From positions 186,001-250,000 of the forward strand of contig JAACJG010000002.1 in assembly GCA_009917695.1 (NCBI GenBank): DNA of 64,000 nt. Reading direction: 5' to 3'. The stretch is from Candidatus Rifleibacterium amylolyticum. Lineage in GTDB: Bacteria > Muiribacteriota > Ozemobacteria > Ozemobacterales > Ozemobacteraceae. Position 1 is the first letter of the stretch. Every line of letters begins with the position of its first letter. The position numbers and the translations under genes were made by a program. The notes below the pieces were generated by a model. That model ran no database searches. It had not been told where the DNA came from and saw only the letters and a program-made list of their open reading frames with translations. Of the stretch, positions 1-7,812 are shown in pieces.

Positions 1-1
1 G

Positions 2-199
2 ATAGAAGAGTGTTACGCCAGCCTCGAGTGCCGCATTGTCGATACAAAAAACGTCAACAAATACGGCATGTTCATCGCTGAGGTCGTGCAGGCCTGGGTC
101 GATACCAAAGTAAAACAACCGCAGACCATTCACCATTACGGCAAAGAAAACTTCATGGTCGCCGGCAATCACATCAAAATCAAATCAAAGATGAAGTGA
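2..199 (+). CDS. Flavin reductase-like protein, C-terminal end (partial)
   Basis: Only the last 65 codons lie in the window; the frame is open from the left edge to TGA at 197-199. The visible residues (IEECYASLECRIVDT near the edge, then FIAEVVQAWVD, and an ending around TIHHYGKENFMVAGNHIK) match the C-terminal half of the flavin reductase / flavoredoxin family. Those are FMN-binding split-barrel proteins that reduce flavins or pass electrons to partner proteins. The catalytic N-terminal half is outside the window, so the exact substrate cannot be given. The next gene begins 43 nt downstream on the same strand. Confidence 0.7.
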   Translation: MEECYASLECRIVDTKNVNKYGMFIAEVVQAWVDTKVKQPQTIHHYGKENFMVAGNHIKIKSKMK

Positions 200-242
200 C
201 GATCTCCGGCAAATGCCGGCAGCATCTGAGACAGGAGAAGCC

Positions 243-962
243 ATGGAACTGAGCTGGCAGACGAGAAGAGAACTGGTACAATATGTTGCGGCATTTTATA
301 TGATACTGCTGTTCATATTCTGGCTGATACGCGCGAAACTGCCTCAACAGCCCAGAGAAATAGAAGCCTACGATGATTTCAAAGAGAAATTCACCGCGGC
401 TGCCAACCAGCAGATACTCTTTATTCCAGGAACGACATCAATTCTCGATTCTGAGCAAACAGTCATTATGAGCCACTGCATGAGATTTCTGGAAAGGCAC
501 AGCGGTGATCTTGCGCAACGCGAAATGACTCTGCTGGTCAGCTGCCCATTCAAATATGGATACCTCCAGGATTTTCTGCAGAGTCGCAATATTAAAGCAA
601 ATGTCGATTTTCTCGCCTTCGACACCATATCGTTTCTTTATGCTGCTGCCGGCGCAGCAGAACGCCAGAAGCCTTCGGTAACGTTTCTCGCGGGGGCATT
701 CGGCATGGAAAATCTCGTGCTGGGCGAAACTGTCAGCTGCCACGGCAGCATCCACACGGCCTGTTCTGACTTCTCATCCCTTCCAGACGCCGTAGTGGTC
801 GCTAACGGAACCATCATCGGTGAAGAACTCTATGCGCTGCCGGCCAGCGAATCTGCAACAACGGCTGACCGCATTTTTCTGGCCGTAAATGAGGCTCTCA
901 AGCTGATAACTATTGCAACAATCCTGATCGGTTCGATATACCTCAGCCTGCCCGGCCAATAG
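243..962 (+). CDS. Membrane protein of unknown function, DUF6754-like
   Basis: A 239-residue protein. I chose the ATG at 243 because AGGAGAAG sits just upstream; an in-frame ATG at 213 lacks such a site. There is one membrane segment near the N-terminus (about residues 15-30, YVAAFYMILLFIFWLI) and another near the C-terminus (about 220-235, ITIATILIGSIYLSL), with a soluble alpha/beta-looking region between them. The stretch DAVVVANGTIIGEELYALPA resembles the end of the DUF6754 membrane family as I remember it, which is a weak link. No catalytic motif is recognisable. It follows the flavin reductase gene closely and may be co-transcribed with it. Confidence 0.55.
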   Translation: MELSWQTRRELVQYVAAFYMILLFIFWLIRAKLPQQPREIEAYDDFKEKFTAAANQQILFIPGTTSILDSEQTVIMSHCMRFLERHSGDLAQREMTLLVSCPFKYGYLQDFLQSRNIKANVDFLAFDTISFLYAAAGAAERQKPSVTFLAGAFGMENLVLGETVSCHGSIHTACSDFSSLPDAVVVANGTIIGEELYALPASESATTADRIFLAVNEALKLITIATILIGSIYLSLPGQ

Positions 963-1002
963 TCTTAACCGTTAGCAAAAACAGCAACCTCAGTCAGACC
1001 GG

Positions 1003-1368
1003 TCACGATTCGTGACCAACTACAATCAAAAGGGCTTTTAAAGCCTCTTTGAGTATGCTCTGATCGACAGCCCCTATTTTTTTAACAAGCCGCTGTGTAT
1101 CGAGGCTTTTAATCTGTAACAGATCGAGAGCAGAATCCTTTTGCAGGCCGGTAGAATCATCCGCAGCAAGAAAAATATGCCATGCATTGTTGGCAAATTC
1201 AGTGCGCCAACCAGTCACTGGAACCACGACCTTTAACGGCAGAATACCAAGAGAATCGATGCTTAATATAAGAGCCGGCCGAACTTTTTTTATTTCTGCC
1301 ACTATGGTCGGGTCGAAATTGATCAGCCAGATATCACCACGAGATGGCTGTGCCAGGCTAATATTCAT
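1003..1368 (-). CDS. MazF/PemK-type endoribonuclease toxin
   Basis: A 121-residue protein with the PemK/MazF SH3-like fold signature: RGDIWLINFDPTIVAEIKKV near the start, then RPALILS and VVVPVTGW, and a C-terminal region with KSLDTQRLVKKIGAVD. MazF toxins cut mRNA at short sequences when their antitoxin is degraded. Its start overlaps the end of the upstream antitoxin gene by 11 nt, the usual antitoxin-first order. The RG-D-W loop and the conserved VVVPVT strand are present, so it appears intact. The cleavage sequence cannot be predicted. Confidence 0.85.
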   Translation of the reverse strand: MNISLAQPSRGDIWLINFDPTIVAEIKKVRPALILSIDSLGILPLKVVVPVTGWRTEFANNAWHIFLAADDSTGLQKDSALDLLQIKSLDTQRLVKKIGAVDQSILKEALKALLIVVGHES

Positions 1369-1645
1369 ACAGATCGCCTTCTGAACCGGCGAATTCGTCG
1401 TTATTCCGGTAATACTTCTGCATTTTTTCCGCCTGCAGACGTAGCAGGCTGTCTCTTACCTCGAGTGGCAACAGCAACAGATCATCCCGGGAAAGCTCGA
1501 TGGTCTTGTTCTCTTTTGCCAGCCATTCACGAATGATCGTCTCGATCTGTCGATTGATCGATCTCTTTTCGGCAGCAGCTATCATTCGCAGCTTTTCCAG
1601 TAATTCAACCGGCAAATAAAGACCATGCCTGACATGTGTAGTCAT
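1358..1645 (-). CDS. Ribbon-helix-helix antitoxin of the MazF-type pair
   Basis: A 95-residue protein. Residues 1-45 fit an Arc/CopG-type ribbon-helix-helix DNA-binding domain: a short strand (HGLYLPVELL), then LRMIAAAEKRSINRQIETII, a pattern used by many MazE-like antitoxins. The acidic C-terminal tail (ending around EFAGSEGDLYEY) is the likely toxin-binding part. The ribosome site AGAGGTG precedes the ATG. Dimers of this domain bind inverted repeats, and an inverted repeat sits inside the gene's own promoter, so autorepression together with the toxin is likely. Confidence 0.8.
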   Translation of the reverse strand: MTTHVRHGLYLPVELLEKLRMIAAAEKRSINRQIETIIREWLAKENKTIELSRDDLLLLPLEVRDSLLRLQAEKMQKYYRNNDEFAGSEGDLYEY

Positions 1646-1665
1646 AATTTTTTCACCTCTTTCTA

Positions 1666-1694
1666 AATATACGCTACATTGCGTAAACTGTCAA
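1666..1694 (-). promoter_or_regulatory. Promoter with internal inverted repeat for the toxin-antitoxin pair
   Basis: On the minus strand TTGACA (1689-1694) and TATATT (1666-1671) are separated by exactly 17 nt, a near-consensus sigma-70 promoter. Between the two boxes lies the inverted repeat TACGC-N6-GCGTA (1670-1685). A repressor bound there would block polymerase. The ribbon-helix-helix antitoxin encoded just downstream is the obvious candidate. Confidence 0.75.
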
Positions 1695-1735
1695 AGCCGG
1701 TGCGAATCTGAAAATCAGTTAACTGCACCAGGCAG

Positions 1736-2473
1736 TTATGAGGTCTTTGGCGTAATATGGGCGTCGACAAGCTGATTGACTTTTGCCAGAAAGATCTGGT
1801 TGAAGCCGGGCAGCGGGACCATTGGCGCTTCGAGGCTTTCGGTAAGAGACTCCGGCACCCTGCCCTGGCGAACGACTTCGCGGCCGGCGTTTTTGACCAG
1901 ATCGAGATAGCTGGCCAGATACCCGGCAAATTCAGGCGCACCGCCAGCCAGCAAGGCTCCGGCACCGCGATAGATTTCGCCGCAGAGTTCGAGCTGCATG
2001 TTCCGGCACAGTCTGCGGAAATACAGGCGCAGAACATCGAAATGACTCTGCTCAGGATAGCCGCAATTACTCACTGCTATCAGTCTGGTCGGTTTGGCAT
2101 GACGACGGCAGTGCCTGCTTTCGCCATGTTCATCAAATTCCCAGTGCGGGTCACCCACCGGAATAAGCCGATCGATGAATGTTTTCAGCAGCCCGGATAT
2201 ATTGTCTGCATAGATTGGCGAAGCCAGCACCACAATGTCTGAGCTGATGAACTTTTCGAGAAGCACGCTCATGTCGTCATCGATGACACATTTGCCCGGA
2301 GTTTTCTGCCAGCAGGCCTTGCAGGCAGTGCAAGGCTGAATTTTTGCCTGTGCCAGTCTTACGTGCTCGATCTGCGCGCCTTCTTCTGTCGCGCCCTTGA
2401 GAAAGCAATCGACCAGAATCGACGTGTTAGAACTGCCGGTTTTGTGAGTTCCGTTGAAAGCTGTAATCTTCAT
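1736..2473 (-). CDS. Flavodoxin-like NAD(P)H-dependent FMN oxidoreductase / iron-sulfur flavoprotein family
   Basis: A 245-residue protein. The N-terminus MKITAFNGTHKTGSSNTSIL is the FMN phosphate-binding loop of the NADPH-dependent FMN reductase fold. CTACKACWQKTPGKCVIDDD supplies a cysteine cluster (CxxCxxC, then C) like that of iron-sulfur flavoproteins and multimeric flavodoxins. SDIVVLASPIYADNISGLLK and NCGYPEQSHF are further flavin-binding segments. A GGAGG ribosome site precedes the start. It lies 58 nt downstream of the TetR gene on the same strand, and a degenerate copy of the TetR operator sits in the gap. It is probably the regulated target, with a redox or detoxification role; the substrate is unknown. 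Confidence 0.8.
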   Translation of the reverse strand: MKITAFNGTHKTGSSNTSILVDCFLKGATEEGAQIEHVRLAQAKIQPCTACKACWQKTPGKCVIDDDMSVLLEKFISSDIVVLASPIYADNISGLLKTFIDRLIPVGDPHWEFDEHGESRHCRRHAKPTRLIAVSNCGYPEQSHFDVLRLYFRRLCRNMQLELCGEIYRGAGALLAGGAPEFAGYLASYLDLVKNAGREVVRQGRVPESLTESLEAPMVPLPGFNQIFLAKVNQLVDAHITPKTS

Positions 2474-2484
2474 AAAACCTCCAT

Positions 2485-2513
2485 TTAAAAATGAATCTAT
2501 CGTTCACTTAAGG
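2485..2513. promoter_or_regulatory. Candidate second TetR operator before the flavodoxin gene
   Basis: TTAAAAATGAA, a 7-nt gap, then TTCACTTAA repeats the core (AAAAATGAA-N7-TTCA) of the strong palindrome at the tetR start, with the same half-site spacing. The right arm is degenerate. It lies between tetR and the flavodoxin gene and overlaps the latter's leader, just upstream of its ribosome site. Confidence 0.5.
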
Positions 2514-2531
2514 TTGCCCGGGCAAAAAAAA

Positions 2532-3143
2532 TCAGCAGATGGCCGCCATACCCTTGAGATGATAGTCGAGAAGCCTTGCCATAGCTTCTTTTCTATGCTT
2601 TTCAGTTATATCGGCGGCGAGAATATTTGTTGTCGCGTTCATCAGATTATCGTAGACCGTTGTCAGCAGGAGCTGGTCCGGCTCATTCCTGCGCCCGGGC
2701 GAGGACTCTGACAGGCTGGCCAGGTGTTCGTGAACGCTCTCCATTATCTTCTGCCCGACAACAGTACGAAAGCTGGCCAGGCGAGTGCCACTGCATTCTC
2801 GCATCAACACCAGAATTTTTTGACGATGGGTCAGCATGAATTTCATCAGCATTTCGTTGCCCAGCATGAGCTCTTTTGAACCGGCAACCTGCTGCGAGCT
2901 CATACCCCTGACCAGCGCAACCTTATCTGCGAGCATCTGTAAACATGATTCAACAAACGACTCAGGTATAACCGCATAGAGCAATTCTTCTTTGTTGGCG
3001 TGATAGCGATAGATGTTGCCGGTAGATACCCCGGCGGCGGTAGCGATTTCTGCCATAGTGGTGTTGTCATAACCTCTGGCAGCAAACAGCTTCAACGCTG
3101 TCTTTTCGATGGCAAGCTTAACTGATTTCTTTAAAATCTGCAT
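2532..3143 (-). CDS. TetR-family transcriptional repressor
   Basis: A 203-residue protein. Residues 10-55 form the TetR helix-turn-helix: IEKTALKLFAARGYDNTTMA, then EIATAAGVSTGNIYRYHANK, with the typical G-N-I-Y-R-Y-x-x-N/S-K ending. The rest is an all-helical ligand-binding domain without a recognisable specific motif. The start codon sits inside a 15-bp-arm palindrome that also covers the probable -10 box, so it very likely represses itself. The predicted transcript start leaves a leader of only about 20 nt and no clear ribosome site. The flavodoxin-like gene follows on the same strand and is the likely partner target. Confidence 0.9.
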   Translation of the reverse strand: MQILKKSVKLAIEKTALKLFAARGYDNTTMAEIATAAGVSTGNIYRYHANKEELLYAVIPESFVESCLQMLADKVALVRGMSSQQVAGSKELMLGNEMLMKFMLTHRQKILVLMRECSGTRLASFRTVVGQKIMESVHEHLASLSESSPGRRNEPDQLLLTTVYDNLMNATTNILAADITEKHRKEAMARLLDYHLKGMAAIC

Positions 3144-3175
3144 ATTAAAAATGAACTATAAGTTCATTTTTAATA
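3143..3175. promoter_or_regulatory. TetR operator: perfect 15-bp-arm palindrome
   Basis: TATTAAAAATGAACT at 3143-3157 is the exact reverse complement of AGTTCATTTTTAATA at 3161-3175, with a 3-nt spacer. It overlaps the tetR start codon (3141-3143) and the probable -10 box. Size and symmetry fit a TetR dimer site. Confidence 0.8.
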
Positions 3176-3201
3176 ATAACCAAATGAAGCTGAAATAGCA
3201 A
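3173..3201 (-). promoter_or_regulatory. Probable tetR promoter
   Basis: TTGCTA (3196-3201) and TATTAT (3173-3178) on the minus strand are separated by 17 nt. The -10 box runs into the palindromic operator, so bound TetR would exclude polymerase. Confidence 0.6.
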
Positions 3202-3236
3202 GACCAAAGTGTGAACGATGCAAAAAATACCAGTTG

Positions 3237-3467
3237 TTAAGCGACCTTAGCCGTTCTTTTCCTTGTCTGGCGAACCAGTTTCGCCAGGTATCGCAAGGCC
3301 TCGTTCACAGACTTCGAATCAGGAAACAGGTCTGAAAGCTCAGGATCAAGAACAACAACATTGCTTCCCTCGGCGTAACGCTTCGCATACTTTCCACGAA
3401 CGCCCCCGGAAAAATCGTATTCTTCACGCAGTTCCATGTCATCAGCATTTTTTTGGGCTTTTTTCAT
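3237..3467 (-). CDS. Orphan antitoxin-like protein (YDFSxGVRGKYA family)
   Basis: A 76-residue protein if started at the ATG at 3465-3467 (MKKAQKNADDMELREEYDFS). Longer readings upstream have no ribosome site and an unlikely cysteine-rich N-terminus. The block YDFSGGVRGKYAKRYAEGSN, then VVVLDPELSDLFPDSKSVNE and ALRYLAKL, is typical of small bacterial proteins annotated as the antitoxin component of toxin-antitoxin systems. No partner toxin frame is visible on either side, so it may be an orphan or the remnant of a pair. The neighbouring genes (MazF pair, Fic remnant, ORF6N) make this an accessory patch. Confidence 0.65.
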   Translation of the reverse strand: MKKAQKNADDMELREEYDFSGGVRGKYAKRYAEGSNVVVLDPELSDLFPDSKSVNEALRYLAKLVRQTRKRTAKVA

Positions 3468-3862
3468 AATTAGCCGGTGATTCAGGCCGTTATAAGCGCA
3501 GAGACACTGTATTGCAAGCATAATTGGAATGCAGAGACGACACTTAAGTGCCACGAAAACTCTGATATACCAGATTGCTAATCAAAAAGCCGGGTGAGAT
3601 GGCAGAAAGCATTTTAGATATCGCTGCCAGCAAGTGAACTGGAAGACCGTTGGACTCAAACAGCTATGCCTCGACGACTATCGCCTTGCGCCGATACTCT
3701 GCCATGCGCTACCGGTCCGCTGTATTATTAGATGCCCTGGAAAATTTGCTGTGGAAGCGGCAATGAATCATGGTAAGCCTGTTTGCAGGGCATTCTCGGA
3801 TAGCCTGACGTAAATCTGGCGCAAACATTTCGCAAACTTTGTCGCGAACATGTCGCAAACTT
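3468..3862. other. Gene-poor interval with short direct repeats
   Basis: About 395 nt with no convincing gene on either strand. Near 3815-3865 the motif CGCAAAC/CGCGAAC followed by a T- or A-rich spacer recurs four times. This stretch continues, past a stop codon, the reading frame of the Fic-like remnant next to it. It may be decayed coding sequence of that gene. I see no promoter or RNA gene that I would defend. Confidence 0.4.
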
Positions 3863-4113
3863 TTAAAGCAGCCTGTATTCCAGATGATGAGTCGAACCTT
3901 CTCCAGAAATCAGCTTCTGATCGATTAACAGTTTAAGATCCCGCTGTAGACTTCGACGGCTGGTTTCTGGACTCAGCTTTTCAAAATCCTGAATCGTCAT
4001 TTTGCCATGCTGAAAAGGTATCCTACTGCTTTGGCCTGCAGACCATTCAAGCCATGCTTATTCACCAGAACGTCCCGCCGAATCACCTGTTCTCCACGGT
4101 CATTACTGGCGCT
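3863..4113 (-). pseudogene. C-terminal remnant of a Fic-type / winged-helix protein
   Basis: The minus-strand frame is open from 4113 to the TAA at 3863-3865 and is closed upstream by an in-frame TAA at 4114-4116. The peptide (about 82 codons) includes [20 protein letters not shown], then [20 protein letters not shown] and [13 protein letters not shown]. This is a winged-helix pattern typical of the C-terminus of Fic-domain and RecG-like proteins, where a helix-turn-helix recognises DNA. No Fic motif (HPFxxGNGR) is present upstream, so the enzyme portion has been lost. A short protein starting at the internal ATG near 4000 cannot be fully excluded. Confidence 0.5.
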
Positions 4114-4149
4114 TTACAGAGCAGGCCATGCAGAAAGGCAGGAGTAAAT

Positions 4150-4656
4150 TCATTTCGGCTTGAAGCCGATTCGCTTCTTTTTCATTTCCCGGTCGATAAG
4201 GTCGAGAATGAAGTCGATACTGCCGCCCTGTGTTTTTACTGTTTTTTCGAGTTCTGCCAGTCTTACGCTGAACTCGCCGTGAATGGTCGCTATTGCTCTC
4301 AGCCTTACAAATGCTCTCATAATTTCTATGTTAACTTTTATTGCGACCTGTGAATTCAAGATGCCCGACAACATGGCTAATCCCTGTTCTGTAAAAGCAT
4401 ACGGCAAATATTTGATGTTATAACCTTGTCTGGTTTTCAAGGTACCATTTTGGCACCTTGAATTTTCTGCTTCTTCCTTTGTCAGCTCGAACATAAAATC
4501 AGCTGGAAAACGATCGATGTTACGTTTAACAGCACGCTTCAGCGTTTTGGTTTCGATCTGGTATAGCTCTGCCAGGTCAGAATCAAGCATGACTTTCTGG
4601 CCGCGAATAGTATAAATGCGGTTTTCAAGATTTGCTGATATCAGGTCTTTGCTCAT
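4150..4656 (-). CDS. ORF6N-domain protein (phage antirepressor-like)
   Basis: A 168-residue protein from the ATG at 4654-4656; longer upstream frames run into a non-homologous leader. Residues about 10-95 are an ORF6N domain: IYTIRGQKVMLDSDLAELYQ, then IETKTLKRAVKRNIDRFPAD, FMFELTKEE, and YLPYAFTEQGLAMLSGIL. ORF6N domains occur in phage antirepressors and in chromosomal relatives of unknown function, and are thought to bind DNA. The C-terminal half (residues 110-168) looks like a helical coiled coil. It lies downstream of tRNA-Leu in the same accessory stretch as the toxin-antitoxin genes, suggesting past mobile-element traffic. No other phage genes are nearby. Confidence 0.85.
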   Translation of the reverse strand: MSKDLISANLENRIYTIRGQKVMLDSDLAELYQIETKTLKRAVKRNIDRFPADFMFELTKEEAENSRCQNGTLKTRQGYNIKYLPYAFTEQGLAMLSGILNSQVAIKVNIEIMRAFVRLRAIATIHGEFSVRLAELEKTVKTQGGSIDFILDLIDREMKKKRIGFKPK

Positions 4657-4910
4657 GTTGCCAGTTCCACTTTGAAAGGCAGTAATTTTCGGCAAAGGCA
4701 CACTCATTTCAAATGGCTGCACAGAAGCCGGTTGTGGTGAGAATATGTTCCCGATTTGCCGTGAAGTCAAATGAAAATTCTGGTAACTGGCAACAATTCT
4801 TACGCCTCTTTACTGCCCCCGATAACCGCTCCGGCAGTTCTTTCAAAGAATTCTCAGCAAGGGGCAACCGTGCTATGTCTGGGAAGAGGTCGATAGACGT
4901 TATCTGGCGC

Positions 4911-4938
4911 AAAAAACAAAGCCCGCTGAAAGCGGGCT
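4911..4938 (-). terminator. Rho-independent terminator after tRNA-Leu
   Basis: Read on the minus strand: AGCCCGCTTTCAGCGGGCT, an 8-bp G+C-rich stem with a TTTC-type loop, followed by TTGTTTTTT. It begins 6 nt after the tRNA end. Confidence 0.8.
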
Positions 4939-4944
4939 GCGCGG

Positions 4945-5028
4945 TGCTCGAGGGGGGACTTGAACCCCCACACCCTTGCGGGCATAAGAACCTGAATCTT
5001 ACGTGTCTGCCAATTTCACCACCCGAGC
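4945..5028 (-). tRNA. tRNA-Leu (anticodon CAG)
   Basis: The minus strand folds into an 84-nt class II tRNA. The acceptor stem GCTCGGG pairs with CTCGAGC (one G-U). The D arm TGGTGAAATTGGCAGACA is typical of leucine tRNAs. The anticodon stem TAAGA/TCTTA holds the loop TTCAGGT, giving anticodon CAG. A long variable arm (TGCCCGCAAGGGTG) follows, and the T arm is GGGGG-TTCAAGT-CCCCC. The discriminator base is A. The 3' CCA is not encoded (CCG follows), so CCA must be added by the nucleotidyltransferase. A strong terminator follows directly. Confidence 0.93.
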
Positions 5029-5089
5029 GGGTTTGTTCAATTATTCTAGCAAAATCGCGACAATTTTGCAACACATTTTTGTAAAAGTT

Positions 5090-5644
5090 TTAGCGCTTCA
5101 AGCCTAGAATATTCTTCGTTCTTTCAGCAATTTCAGGGCCGCTCAGGTTTGCATATCTTGATTCGATATTGAGCTGGTAATTCCAGTAACCGATGCCCGC
5201 TGAAGTAGCTTTCTGTGATGGAATAGAAGGATCGTTCCTGAATGAAATGCAGGCGCCGCCGTCAACTATGGCTCTTTTTCCATCAACTTCAAGATCTGAC
5301 TGTTTGGTAAAGGCTTCGGCCTTTTCAACATATTTTGCCGGAATTTCAAATGGCCAGTAGCGGAAACCTGTCCCAAACGTGATCTTTTCTGCTGTAACTC
5401 TCAGCATCAGAGGTGGAACAAAAAAGTAGATCACACAGTTAATCAAGATGGCACCGCCGCAGATCACTGCAAAGAAAAGAAACACCCATTTAACAATCAC
5501 TCGATCGCCGGTGAATTCCGGGCCAAAAACCTTGTGAAAATAAGCTATATCCATGCCGACAACGAAAAACACCAGACCGACAAATGCCAGAAGAAGAAGC
5601 AACTTTCGCGAAACACGAACTTCAAGAACATTTTCCTCAACCAT
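5090..5644 (-). CDS. Two-TM membrane protein of unknown function, PH-domain-like
   Basis: A 184-residue protein with AGAGGTAAAT as ribosome site. There are two membrane segments, about residues 14-31 (LLLLLAFVGLVFFVVGMD) and 50-74 (WVFLFFAVICGGAILINCVIYF). A soluble C-terminal domain of about 105 residues follows, rich in strands (LRVTAEKITFGTGFRYWPFE). This layout resembles small membrane proteins with a bacterial PH-like domain. No catalytic residues stand out. It is transcribed toward the tRNA gene from its own region and has no obvious functional partner. Confidence 0.55.
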   Translation of the reverse strand: MVEENVLEVRVSRKLLLLLAFVGLVFFVVGMDIAYFHKVFGPEFTGDRVIVKWVFLFFAVICGGAILINCVIYFFVPPLMLRVTAEKITFGTGFRYWPFEIPAKYVEKAEAFTKQSDLEVDGKRAIVDGGACISFRNDPSIPSQKATSAGIGYWNYQLNIESRYANLSGPEIAERTKNILGLKR

Positions 5645-5831
5645 ATTTACCTCTCGATATTCCTGACGACTTCCAACAAAACCACTTATATCACATTCTG
5701 CAAAAAAAGATTAGCTCTATACGCGCATATACAAAAGCTCACTGAATATTTCAGGCGCAAAGTCGGTTTGTTTTTTCGTAAGCTTATGAGCGAAGCGGTT
5801 TGCTTAAGCAAAAGCCAGCTATGAGCCACCA

Positions 5832-7068
5832 TCATTCGTAACGCAGGGCTTTTACCGGGTCGAGTCCTGATGCCTTGGCCGCCGGGAAACTGCCAAAAAT
5901 GATTCCTACGCTGATCGAGACAAAGAAGGCCAGCAATACCGCCGAAAGCGGCACGGCGGTAGTCCAGCCGGTATAGAAGGCGATCAGCCACGAAATGCCG
6001 ATGCCGGCAACTATGCCGATCAGGCCGCCGAGAATGCTGATAAGCGTCGCCTCAACCAGAAACTGCACGACGATGTCGCGTTTCGAGGCGCCGAGAGCGC
6101 GGCGCACGCCGATTTCGCGGGTGCGTTCGTTGACCGAGGCAAGCATGATGTTCATGATGCCGATGCCGCCAACGAGTAGAGAAATGCCGGCGATCAGAGC
6201 CATTACCAGATTGAACAGCTGCTGAGTTTTCTGACTCTGTTGTAGAATTTCGAGTGGCACCTGAATTTCGAAATCGTCAATTTCTGAATGACGCCGCCGG
6301 ATCATCGAGCGCACAATATCGCGGGCCTGCAGCAAATCGTAGCCACGCTTCACTTCGATCCAGATGCTGTTGATTTCGTGATACTGGTCTTTATCTTCGA
6401 CCGGCCACTTTTCGAGACGCTGCAGACTTGTTTTGAGCGGCAGATAGACATCGCGATCATGGTCGCGACGCTTGATTGCAAGCTTGCCGGAACCACTTCC
6501 CTGCGGCTGCATGACGCCAATTACCTTGAATCTGATGCGCTCGATCTGGATTGTCTGCCCGACCGGCTCGACATCGCCAAAGACTTCGCTCGCCACGCCA
6601 GCGCCAAGCACCGCGACCAGCGCGGCGTTTTCCTGCTCAGCGGCTGAAAAAAAGCGGCCAGAAGCAACTTCGAAACGCGATGCCTGTAAAAAACCATCAC
6701 CAACTCCGACGATTTTGACCAGAGGTTTGTGGTTCAGCACATAGAGTCCGTATTCATCTATTTTTTCGGCAACCGCGATATCGATGAACTGGCATGAAGA
6801 AAGCAGATAAGAGACATCGCCCAGCGAAAGGCCGCGCGTCTGCTTTTTAAGCGCTTCGGTGAGCCGCTCACCCTGAATTTCGAGGGAACTGACGCGAATG
6901 CTGGAGTCTCCGAACTTTTTGAGTTCTTCGAGTGCCTCGCGCTCAGCGCCGGCACCGATAGAAACCATGGCAATAACCGCACCGACACCGAATATTATGC
7001 CCAACATGGTCAGAAAGGTGCGGAACGGATGGTCAAAAAGCCCGGTCAGACCGGTATTTATCTGTTCT

Positions 7069-7079
<11 letters not shown>
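5832..7079 (-). CDS. MacB-type ABC transporter permease
   Basis: A 415-residue protein from a GTG at 7077-7079, with AGGTGT ahead of it and an 11-nt overlap with the ATPase gene; any earlier start lies inside the ATPase gene out of register with the family. The N-terminal cytoplasmic and first membrane segment (HPFRTFLTMLGIIFGVGAVI, residues 14-33) is followed by a periplasmic MacB_PCD-like domain. The FtsX core at the C-terminus has three membrane segments, with GGIGIMNIMLASVNERTREI and GVRRALGASKRDIV, the hallmark coupling region. It dimerises and moves substrate in the periplasm by mechanotransmission rather than transport across the inner membrane. It is last in a six-gene exporter operon. 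Confidence 0.92.

Positions 7080-7804
<725 letters not shown>

Positions 7805-7812
<8 letters not shown>

Noticed and set aside
4945-5028. Integration site with a duplicated tRNA 3' end
   Set aside because: I looked for a second copy of the CCCCCCTCGAGC end within the window and did not find one; no integrase gene is present.
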